DNA of 64,000 nt, taken from assembly GCA_964019415.1 (NCBI GenBank), contig OZ025887.1:1389616-1453615 (forward strand), read 5' to 3'. Under the pieces are notes generated by a model that saw nothing but the letters and a program-made list of their open reading frames with translations, was not told the DNA's origin and searched no databases. The position numbers and the translations under genes were made by a program. Below are positions 28,701 to 38,020 of this stretch, piece after piece; the first letter of the stretch is position 1, and every line of letters starts with the position of its first letter. The stretch comes from Ianthella basta. Its lineage: Eukaryota; Porifera; Demospongiae; Verongiida; Ianthellidae.

Positions 28701-30083
28701 TCATCCTAGTATACAGTGGAACCCCGCTAAATGACCACCTCTAGAAGGCGACCACCTTAGAAATAAGACCGCTTTGGTTTAGTCCCAAATCCATGTACAC
28801 ATGTATTATGGTTCTCAGAATTAAGACCACCTTGAAAATAAGACCACTTTTCACAGTTCGGAAGGTGGTCTTATTTCTGAGGTTCTACTGTATTGTAACT
28901 TGTACTGTATATACATAATGTAAACCACACTGCATACGAATGTTGTAGCCCTTCATTGCTGTGTGCTGTCACGATGTAAGGGGTAAGTTATTGAGCTTAT
29001 ATCACAGCATCAACTTCAATAGGGCACAGAACATTTCAATCCGTAGATCTTCTTCAGCTGTACTGACAATACAGCTGTAGAAGATCTATGGATTGAGGTG
29101 TCCTGTACTCTATTGATGGTTATGCCATGCTATAAGCTCCATAGCTTATCATTTTCATACGTGCATTGTTCGCAGCCAGTCTACTAGTCAGTTCATGTCA
29201 TTACAAACACAAGCCACCACAGCAGACAGGGTACTCATCATAATTACCACTCAATACTGAGCTGAATTCACTGGGACAAGCTAACCATGGACACTCCAAT
29301 GTGGGGTGCAGACAAGTCCAACCTACTCCGGGTAGTTAGTTACATTACACTACGCAGCAACTAGCAACAATTGTGGAGATGGGATAGGCTAGATTCAGTG
29401 ACCCAAACCACCACGATCCTGCTAGTTAATGTCACTACTAGTGATAGGGAGCCACCTTAGTTGCTTCAAACTAAAGTCAAACACTGCCCATACCAAGTAG
29501 CAAGGACATAGACTGAGCATCATAGATTTTACAATAGATCACTGATGCCACCCAACCACTGAGTACCATGCATGCTGCATACGCTGTGACAGTACACAGT
29601 ATGGTACTGCAGAGGGGCTAAGTTTTCTTAGTTGACTCTCTTAACTCTTTAATAGCTCACAGTACACTGCACATAATCTCGCGTAGCAAGACCGCTTCCT
29701 CCCATCCGTGACTAACTGCAGAAGCGCTGTATATCTTGCTCGTATGCAATCATAGATGTAGGGTCTATGATGCAATCAGCAGCAGTTACTTACCTCTGGA
29801 AGTAGTGCAGACTGAAGAGGAACAGTAGCACTGTGTTGAGATTCAGTTCTCCGGTGAGGCGAGATCCAGTGTGGGTGTATAATGCATAGGCAGGGATGAC
29901 AAAGGCGGGACTCTCTTGCACTAACCACGCTACTCTGGATGGAATGCCACACCCGTAGCCTGCCCTGGTATATCTGCCATAAGAAATCTCATACTTTAAA
30001 ACAACTTCAAGCAAAGCTAGAATCACACCAAAGAAAAGGAGAGAATACGAATACATTGTCCACACTCCTTCTTCGCCTGCCAT
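16765..30083 (-). CDS. SRD5A: Steroid 5-alpha-reductase (3-oxo-5-alpha-steroid 4-dehydrogenase), 4 exons
   Basis: Exons: 30083-29794, 26523-26255, 26172-26022, 16831-16765; phases 2, 1, 2 close to 258 aa, matching the 254-259 aa of SRD5A1/2. The enzyme is a multi-pass ER membrane protein that reduces the delta-4 bond of 3-oxosteroids with NADPH. Diagnostic segments are NNGKPMPF, NIHSDYVLRNLRKPGETGYK, SGANYFGETLEW in exons 2-3, and FEDYPKHRKAFIPFIL in exon 4. The last exon encodes the conserved C-terminal tail and is 9.2 kb from exon 3. The intervening intron holds a LINE and a DIRS-like element, both antisense to the gene. Intron 1 (3.3 kb) holds a large inverted repeat and other foldback elements. 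The start at 30083 was chosen over upstream non-ATG codons; it is 42 bp from the divergent CDIN1 start. Confidence 0.9.
17031..17200. mobile_element. MITE of the ACAGTGGAACC...GACAGGTTC family
   Basis: Begins ACAGTGGAACCAGTCTAAGA after a TATATA run and ends near GACAGGTTC at about 17200, where the LINE sequence follows directly. Same family as the outer element at 11.57 kb and the copy at 34.85 kb; the right tip appears truncated. Confidence 0.65.
17930..17953 (+). other. 2A-like ribosome-skipping motif in the LINE
   Basis: The frame reads DIESNPGP, preceded by the leucine/valine-rich VLLVLSG, the full D-x-E-x-N-P-G-P signature of 2A peptides. Such sequences are known in some APE-type non-LTR retrotransposons. 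Here it would separate an N-terminal hydrophobic peptide from the PHD/endonuclease/RT polyprotein. Confidence 0.85.
18240..20989 (+). pseudogene. LINE endonuclease/reverse transcriptase ORF, inactivated
   Basis: The endonuclease begins NITYLNVRSLLG just upstream of 18240 in this frame and includes LSETWLDP, VIVCGDVNVN and DLGISDHSAIS, covering the catalytic Glu, Asp/Asn and His. The reverse transcriptase has NYRPISLLPV, SGFRPGHSTTT, ISKAFDTVDH and FADD. A frame change near 20067 and a TGA at 20264 interrupt it, so this copy cannot make a full enzyme. Confidence 0.85.
21267..24838 (+). mobile_element. DIRS-like tyrosine-recombinase retrotransposon (decayed)
   Basis: Order: a gag-like frame (21290-21960) with a Cys-rich segment (ICKKWNSSGC, then HICLECHSRAHC); an RT-RNase H frame (about 22190-23862) with WRLIVDLSHPP, LPFGLRSAPKIF and the YIDD box at 22933-22944; then a tyrosine recombinase (about 23900-24836) with FLRSGEI, SGHCFRIGAS, GRWSS and CYKRYIR, covering the catalytic Arg, His-x-x-Arg, Trp/His and Tyr. 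Breaks: TGA 21878, TAG 22511, TGA 23988. The first RNase H Asp is replaced (SSNASGSWG instead of a DASG form). An 18-bp in-frame direct duplication lies near 24020-24055. Terminal repeats were not identified; the left edge abuts the LINE. Antisense to the host reductase gene. Confidence 0.85.
24063..24836 (+). pseudogene. Tyrosine recombinase domain of the DIRS-like element
   Basis: Uninterrupted frame of 257 codons for the C-terminal catalytic part. All catalytic residues of the integrase family are visible: Arg in FLRSGEI, His/Arg in GHCFR, Trp in GRW, nucleophile Tyr in CYKRY. The upstream part of the same frame is broken by a TGA at 23988, so it is treated as part of a dead element. Confidence 0.8.
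24839..25300. other. Reductase intron sequence after the DIRS-like element
   Basis: No coding signal. Possible 3' non-coding part of the DIRS-like element, but I could not match terminal or internal complementary repeats by eye. Confidence 0.4.
25318..25580. repeat. About 103-bp tandem repeat, 2.5 units
   Basis: The phrase GTTCAGC(A/G)AA(T/C)CCCCATCACAC recurs at about 25323, 25429 and 25531, with intervening CAGGCTC(A/G)GCTGATGCCA and GGCGGTCAGC(A/G)ACTGCCATG. Located in the last reductase intron. Confidence 0.8.
25757..25918. mobile_element. Possible short inverted-repeat element with poly-C centre
   Basis: The left part (CATAGGCGGCGGAACC and GAGGGGCT) and the reverse complement of the right part (CAGGGGTGGAGGAAC and GGAGGGGCT) are imperfect inverted repeats around a poly-C run. 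Weak; target duplication not clear. Confidence 0.35.
26597..27345. repeat. Large imperfect inverted repeat, arms about 240-300 bp, in reductase intron 1
   Basis: Left arm 26690-26930 reappears as its reverse complement at about 27105-27330 with few mismatches. The 26610-26690 block also reappears inverted at about 27050-27130. Arms contain CCACCACCA-rich sequence and the CAGTACAAGTTAC motif. On transcription this would fold into a very long hairpin. Confidence 0.85.
28045..28660. repeat. Diverged tandem duplication of about 320 bp
   Basis: 28060-28320 and 28385-28655 share order and phrases (CCATG(C/G)CAC near the start, AGTATAAATGCACAGTACAT-like, CTTTCAGC, AACAAAGGCCTA versus GCAAAGGCCTAA). 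Clearly diverged. Part of the same phrase set (AACAAAGGCCTAAT) recurs near 57133. Reductase intron 1; no coding signal. Confidence 0.6.
28712..28892. mobile_element. MITE of the ACAGTGGAACC...GGTTCTACTGT family
   Basis: About 180 bp, TIRs beginning ACAGTGGAACCCCGCTAAAT and ending CTGAGGTTCTACTGT, with internal AAATAAGACCAC repeats. Same family as the inner nested copy at 11640-11828, in inverted orientation. Confidence 0.75.
28981..29152. mobile_element. Foldback element, about 80-bp arms with 7-bp loop
   Basis: The sequence from GTAAGTTATTGAGCTTAT to CTTCAGCTGTA pairs with the reverse complement of TACAGCTGTAGAAGATC to AAGCTCCATAGCTTATC around a CTGACAA loop. Nearly the whole length is palindromic, typical of a foldback MITE. 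Confidence 0.75.
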
Positions 30084-30125
30084 TTTGTCGACTTTCGACT
30101 TGGACTTCCGATTATGCAATATAAT
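30084..30125. promoter_or_regulatory. 42-bp divergent promoter between SRD5A and CDIN1
   Basis: Start codons at 30081-30083 (minus) and 30126-30128 (plus) are separated by 42 bp. The gap contains ACTTCCG at 30104-30110, an ETS/GABP-type site common in bidirectional promoters. Both ATGs have an ATGGC context. Function is inferred from position only. Confidence 0.5.
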
Positions 30126-33100
30126 ATGGCTGATTGCGTCTTGGAGAAGCGTGTGTACCGAGAACTAGAGCAGGCCTTTGAAGAAAGCTGCGGAGACAAA
30201 CATGCTTATTTTTCAGCCGTGAATGCAAGATTTCCTAAGTGAGTTTAGCGATTTAGAATTTTTCGTGTATGAGACATTTTAGCAGTTCAAAACGTTTTTA
30301 CAGGCCCACGCTTTAAGGATGTTTGTACTACTCACCAAAATTTCCACAAATCACGTTACAATTAGTAGCCTTATGGTATAGTTGGTGGTTAAACTGACTA
30401 CATGCTTTGACTGATGTGCATGCCTCCCTTGTAATGCAGAATTCCAAAGGGCACTCTTCTCAGCATCTACTCCCAGTGTTATCAGCAACTGATGAAGCGA
30501 ACACTTCCGAAACACAGAAGGCCAGAAGCCATCAAGAAGCACTATCAGGAGTAAGGGAGTAAGGGTATGGCATGGACTGGTGCTTGTTAGTTGAGGGCCA
30601 TTAAACCTGCCTTTAGCATCTAAGGACTGAATGTTTGTGCGTGCTCTCCGTCAGGATCAACCGCTGCGAAGCAACTGGTGTCTTTCCAATGATGTAGCTA
30701 GCTTGCTGGACCTTTAGCGTTGTTCGTTTGAGGATCTACATGGCTTCGAGTGTCACAATGTGTAGTATAGAGTAGGGGCGGTCGGTATACCGGTATGTAG
30801 TTATACCGCGGTACTGTTCAATATACCGTAAAGGTACGTTTTTATAAGATGCAAATAATATTATACCTTCACGGTATAATATTTATTTGCATCTTATAAA
30901 AACCGGATACCGAAATACCGGTTAGTTACACGGTGTTCCCTTGTACGTGTCACAGATCACGTATATTATTGATTCTGCTACGATTCGTTTGCCTCCAAAA
31001 CGTTTCTAACGCTCCTTTGTACGATTCTAAGCGACTTAATTGTTATCTTTGCGCACGGCAGCCATTTTTGTGACGTCACGCTGCCATGCGCGAACCTTTT
31101 TACTGCGTACACAAAGGAAGCTACGAAGTATAATCACCATCTGTCCTAGCCTTAGAAGTTATAATCTTCCACATATATGCAAGTAACAGCGATTTGCATG
31201 TCGGCAATTCATTTGCTCAAAATAGTAGGTATGTAGTTATACCGCAATAATTTTATCAAGAATACCGAGGTACTATATTGCCAATACCGCCAACCCCTAG
31301 TATAGATTGATAGCTCTATCACCGTTGGTCCTCTCCCGATGTGCATGGAGGCAATTTAAGGCCTTTAACTGTGTAAGTTATGAAGTGAATTGCATGGACT
31401 GAATTGTGCTATGCTGAAAGGTGGCATGGCCCCCATGTAAATGCACCAACCAAACTGAAACCAATTTTGACAGATACGTCCCCTGTAGCCACTCACACAG
31501 CAGATCAGGATTTGGCTGACTTCAACAAAGCGCACACAACACTAGTCTAGTAGGCGTGACCCTCCCTGCGCCTAGGTGCTTGAAGGAAGAACTGGCAAGC
31601 CCCCTGGAGCAGAGAGGTCAGCATGATAATTAGACTAACACAAACAAGGCGCTCACAAACAAGGCACAACACCACAAGGGCACACCTGCCACATACCTGC
31701 CCACCCCCACACGACAAATATCTGCACCATGAATATGTTTAGTACTGAAAGCACCATGAATATGTTTTAAAGCACCATGAATATGTTTAGTACTGAAAGC
31801 ACCATGAATATGTTTAGTACTGAAAGCACACCCCTAAAATGCCACACACAATCTTTGAGTCAACACCACAGGTTCATCTCACTTATGAATGTCATTATTT
31901 AGCATCATTGGTGATCTCAGTTGTCTTCCTATCTGCAGCTACTTGGACAATGGTAAAGGAGAAAGGAATGAACAAGAACTTATTCATATGGCTGCCAAGG
32001 TAAGAGGTAGTTTGTGCGGTAATCCTGCGTTCAAACTTCAGAGAACTATGTGCACGAATGTCTGGAGTTGAGACTAGGTAAAGTGTAACTGTATCAGTGT
32101 CCACTTGTTTACAGTGTCATGTTGATGTGTGCATGTGTTTAAAACAGATACCCTTGTCCCCTGTGCTGTTTGCACGAATCATATTGGAGGCTTACCTTTC
32201 CGAGTCGCATGCAGTGGATGAACCAGAAGGTGTGCATGTTTGCCATGCACACTCACACACCCACAGCCATATACTCCCTACACATTGTACACATACACGC
32301 ATTGCTTCACACATATGGACTCCTTGCCGCTGGCCCCATTACCTAGGAAACTGTGATGCCCAGGTATTCTTATTTTTGACTGGTAGCCAAGAGTCTTGGC
32401 AAGTCCAGTGGAATAGGTCTAGATTTGAAGCAAGTAACCACGTTCAGTCGATCGTTTTTACCTTGCTGACATCTTGTTGTATTGCTGGTGTACCAATTGT
32501 CAGTGTAAAGATGTGTCCTATCGCTTCTATTGATTTCCATTTGAAGGCAAAGATGGACCGGGCTATGTAGCTGCCGTTTGAAGGGCCGGCCTGGTTTAGC
32601 CTGGCTCCGTCTGCTGTAGATAGTCTGCTTCCTCCATTTCATTTCTAGAGGGAAGAACAAAACCTGACACACCCTTGATATGCTCCAGCCAGTGCAGCAC
32701 CACACCAAGTCAGCCATTTTGAGGCCGTGTAGCTATAGCGTATAGGGGACCATTAGATAGGGTGGTCCATCAAAGAGCTGCTACTCACACTTTTGCCCAA
32801 GCTTTGCAGCGACTCGTATCATTCTAAATGGGCTTTCTCTGTGCTCAGCAATAATTGTAAGACTCTCCAGCAAGTTTGAATGTAATTCAGCTCAAGAAGA
32901 TAGCAAACATCGTCAGTTTGAAGAAACAGCACACATTTGAGAATCCTGGAAAAGACTGAAGCTTAGTTCTGACGTCGTCAGTGAGGTAGGTGAGGCCTAG
33001 TCTCGCGGGGCAGACCCTATTCTTCCAGTCTTGCGTAACCTGCCAGCCCGAAGAATAGGGTCTGGGAGTTAGCCTATGCGGAAGTTGTGGAGGCTCCCAA

Positions 33101-36100
33101 CTTCGATTATCGATCGACGCCTCCTTATCGTGCCAGATTCGAAGTGTTACTAGCAATCTGCTTCGTCGGCTATTCTTCTCTGGCTTGTCTAATGGCGTTC
33201 CATACGTCCGATGGAGATGGAACACTGCTGTTTTTGTAAGGCAAGGGGCTAATAACTAGAGCGATTGACATCTTTGGTGGACGTCCTCGCGCTATCTCTA
33301 TTACTGCAGGTAGAATTCCATAGATGAGAGATTTGCCAAAGCCAGTGGGAAGGGAGACGAAAACATCGCGCCCGCGTACGAATTCAACCACTGCTTGCAC
33401 CTGCTCCTGCTTCAATCTCTGAAATCCTGCTGCAGCAGCCACCATATGGGCAATTGCTTCAATCCTTGCGCCTTCTTCACACACTGCCATACCACGTCGG
33501 GCTGAACTTGGCCCACAACAAAGGGGTGTTATAAAACACCTAGTCTGGCGTTCCCACGGATATTACACAACAACAGTCGAGCTAACTCCCACACCCTTTC
33601 TTGAGTGCTTGCGCAATACCGGAAAGGGTCTGGCCCCGCGAGACTAGGTGAGGCCATGCAAATCAGGACTAGTGGTGGACAATGAATACAGCTTAATTCT
33701 GACATTCAGACTATTCTTTTAACAATGTTGGCCTTCCTGAAAGCATGTGACATCTGAATGTGATAAATAAAGGGTCAACCTAAAGACTGAATTATAATAA
33801 AATGATAAATTAATGGAATAAATTAGTGAAAAAATAAAGTACTGAAATTTAATGGGATAAATAAGATTTAATTAAAATTTTAAATAAATAGGTGTAACAA
33901 TTAATTTAAATGTACAATTAACTAAATGTATGCATTTGTACCTAATTACACTAGGCATCTGACATCTTAATCAATAGCTGTTTAAGCTAGGAAATGTAGC
34001 TCGGAGACTTTGTGACGAGTTACAGACTGCTGTACGTTCTGCATTATTGCAATAATAGCGGCCAACAAACTGTCTTTCCAATTATCTTTACTTGCCATAC
34101 CACAGAGAAAGATGTGGTTCCCAACAAAACTGCATGTTTGCCACTCTTCTTGAGAATGGGCGTGCGAATCCTGTACCAAGAACGAGTCCAGCTGTGCGCA
34201 CGTGTCTACTTTCTGCAACGGCAAGGAGTCCATATACAATGCTGTCTGGTGTGTAAGCACTCAAATATTCCAGTCCATCGTAGAATTCAGTGTATCATCT
34301 TGCATATGTCACTACTGCACAAGGTATGGTGTTTGAGGAACCTTGCTCTGTTTCTCCATTCTTCAGGAAGCAGTGGTAGTATGGTCAGCCAGTGCCTGAG
34401 GGACCCATCACTGATACAAGAGCAGTGTTTGAGAAAACAGATTATAGCAGTGAGTGGGATTGTTGGCAAATTTGTCATTAGTCCTTCTTTAACCCTCCTA
34501 CCATCACCCTATACATTTTGTCCACAATTTCTAGATCTATTCTAGCTGACTAAAGAGTGAGGCGTCAAAATTGCAAATTTACTGTGGTTATTAAGAGTAA
34601 CCAAGTATTTTGTAGCTTCTTGTTGAGTAAAATTACATGTCATTTGAAGGTTTGAAGCAACATGTAACAGAATGTAAACTCTAAAGCACAAGTGGATGTA
34701 AATTTAAGCAGTTTTAGGCTGAGAGGAGGAGGAATCACATGAAAGTATAAATGTGGACAGTAAGCTATTAATACAGTGTCAGCATTGTCCAAGAAATGGC
34801 TGGCTTTTGCATGCACATTGGGAACATGTATATAGTTTCTTTATACATTGAAGCCTGTCTAAGACAGCCACTGGTGGGCAGTTCTAACCGTCCTTTATAG
34901 AGTGGTAGCTGTTCTACAGCAATAATTTATTGCTATTTGGGGCCAGATGGCTGGCTGTTTTAGAGAAGTGGCTGCCTAACCACTTTAGACAGGTTCCACT
35001 GTGGACGTGTATGCATGCTTACATGTGTACTGCATGCTAGCAATTCTGCACAAATTCCCTCCAAAAGTCCCAATATTCAAATAGACCATTCCCGGTATGC
35101 AAATAGACCATTGTTTCCACCCACTCCATCAAGTCATCTTGACCGTCAACCATTGCAGCTAACCGCACCTTAACCCTAATTCATCAGCGGCCACAACTTG
35201 TTGTGCTAAGTTAAAGTGTTTGGCTAGCTGCGCCCACAACTTGCTGCACCAAGTTAACCCTATTGGTTAGCTGCACCTGCGATTTGCCGAATGTTATTAT
35301 TTACCCTGCTATTAGACCTGCCCACAAATATAGAATGGAATGTGGCAGCAAACCTTGTGTTGTAATGGGGTTTCATTATATTCACTGTGGACTAGTCTGA
35401 CACCTGCTAATCGAAGACCCCAATAAGGCCCAACCCCTGGAGAAAGTTGACCACATGGTGTAAACAGAGATGGGTACATTCATTATATATACGTATATAC
35501 CTGCGAATCTAGTCAGATTCCCTTGGATATAAGCCCTGCTGTAATACCTGCTGTGCAGTGAGAGTAAGTGCTGAGGATTCTAAGCCAGAGTATGCCTTGT
35601 TGTAGAGAAAGGTAAGGCTGCTAAACTAGGCCTTATCTTCCCTTGAGCAAGGGTAGGCTCTTATCTAGAGGTTTATATTCCCTTCTGGAAGGGTAGGCAC
35701 CTCAACCAGAGTTTATATTCCCTTCTGGAAGGGTATAGGACTCCTGAAACATGGTGTATCTTCCTATCTCATAACATACTTGTGAGATAGGACTAAGATG
35801 TGAGTTTATAGTTAATTCAAACTGTTGGTCTGTGTACACCTGCAACTATGGTGGGTAGAGGTGATTCTTGATCTAGCAGACCCAAGGTAGCAGTGTCAAA
35901 GGGCACCCAATTGCATGGTACAGGCCTCATTGGGTTGTTCCCACACCAGGCATTGCAAATGCTTGTACCCTTTAGACAGCTTCATTTACTGTTCACCACT
36001 CCAGTGTTCTCCCTAGAAAATAGTATAAGAAGGGTACACTTGACTAACAGTCATGTGAGGAGTGGCTACTGGATGGTTGAGAGTGGGAGAGGGTGTCACT

Positions 36101-37986
36101 TTCGTGTGCAAAGTGCATTAGCTGAATACAGGGAGAGCCTTGTGACACAGTGTGCATGCATGCAAACACTATTGCCCACACCACATGACTAGTGGCACTG
36201 TGCCTTTCACGAAGGGTACAGTGCCATGTTTGCAGCCTCAAGGAGGGTTCTTACGGGAGCAAGAAAGGTTCTGTACCCTTCAAAAACAGCCTGGCAAGAA
36301 CACTGCACCGCTCCTAGATGAGGATAAGAACATATGGGTTTGTTGTTGAGCAGTCAGGTGCAAAAAGGACAAATGCTTCTTCATCTTCATGTATTGTAGT
36401 CTCGCGTAGCCCAGACCCTTTCCTCCATTTCCACTGTTGCGTAATAGGGAGGAAAGGGTCTGGGAGTTTTCCTAAGCACAAGCTGTTCCACCCACGCACA
36501 GCCACTGTTTACTTAACACCATTGTGGGACGATAATTCAAAGGTGTTGATTAGGTGTTACATCGAAGATGCGTTTGCACGTCTGTATAATTATATAGCGT
36601 CGAAGACTGAGATGGCGAACTGCTACTCCTGTAAGCTACTGCAAACGGCGGCAGATGTATTTTCGGGTCTTTCTCGATGACAAGGGCAGCAATCCGTAAA
36701 TAAGAGATTTACCGTAGCCAGTAGGAAGCGACACGAAAATATCACGACCGTCGATGAATTCTAAGATGGCTTGTATCTGCTCTGGCTTTAGACCTTGGAA
36801 CCTTGCTTTGGCTGCTGCCACACGTACTATCGCGGTAATACGGTCTCGTTCCAGTTCGTCTTCGCTCGCACAAACACACTCGCTGCCATTTTCGCTGACT
36901 TGCTTATGACGACTTGTGGTACCACATCAAAGAGGTGTTAGATTCACACCTTGTCCGGTTCCCACGGACATTGAACAATTACACTTGAGAAAACTCCCAG
37001 ACCCTTTCCACCCGGTTATTGCACAATAACCGGAAAGGAAAGGGTCTGGGCTACGCGAGACTACATATATTGGTGCAGTATAAGTATTTCAGTGCATATT
37101 TCTGTTTATATTCCACAGTGTATTGATTGTGACAGTGAGTATGGGCCGCTTGCACAGAATCTGAAGCAGTATCTTGAATTGCAACTTCCTCTCTCTGGCC
37201 TTCCTGTATGCCCATCCCATATTTTAATATTAGGCCTCACACTCAGAAGTGACAGCTTTGAGAGCTGCTAGAACACTTGATTTGTGTGGATGAGTGTACT
37301 ATATGGATGTGTGGATGTGTGGATGCATGTACTATATATACATGTCCCCCCTTGTGTTGCATCTGCCTTAGTTGTGACATTCAGCTCTCTAGGTTACGAG
37401 TATGAATTTCTTCTCTCCCAGTACCTTCTGGAACACGCTATCACCTGTGCATGTGAGTGTGTGTACGCAATTGGCACCATGGTTAACCTCTGTGGTCATG
37501 TTTTCGTACACCATTTGTGTCCATGTAGGGGAGAGACAGTTGCAAGGCCAGGAGTGTGATAAAACTCCTGATTGTAGGCTTGAAATACCAATTAGTAAGT
37601 TTATTGGGGTGAAACCATAGGCACACAGCATTGTTTGAGTGTGACTGTACCAGCACTACATTAGTGTCTGATGTGAGCTACGCCGTAGTGTGCAATGTTA
37701 ATAGACTAACAGTACAGTAGGCACACATGCACACCACCTTGTGTATATAGGTAATGTCAGCTGCATACACAGCATGGTTCACTCCTGCACTTATACCCTT
37801 TTTCTATATTATGTTTGTATGTAGTTGTGTCTGGTCATGTGGTTCACTGGGTGGAAAGCAAAGCAATGTTTGGAGATGAGACAACCCATAGTCGCCATCT
37901 GAATGAACAGCTGTGGAGCTATGTAAACAGGTGTTTGTGAGCTAGAGAGCGTGTGTGTGTGCGTGCGTGCGTGCGTGCATGCGCGC

Positions 37987-38020
<34 letters not shown>

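Noticed and set aside
32115..32147. Longer CDIN1 exon 4 adding 11 codons
   Set aside because: In frame, but the shorter acceptor at 32147 matches family length better; kept as a possible alternative.
33170..33490. RecQ helicase gene in CDIN1 intron 4
   Set aside because: Only the N-terminal motifs are present and the piece lies wholly between transposon TIRs, so it is a fragment, not a host gene.
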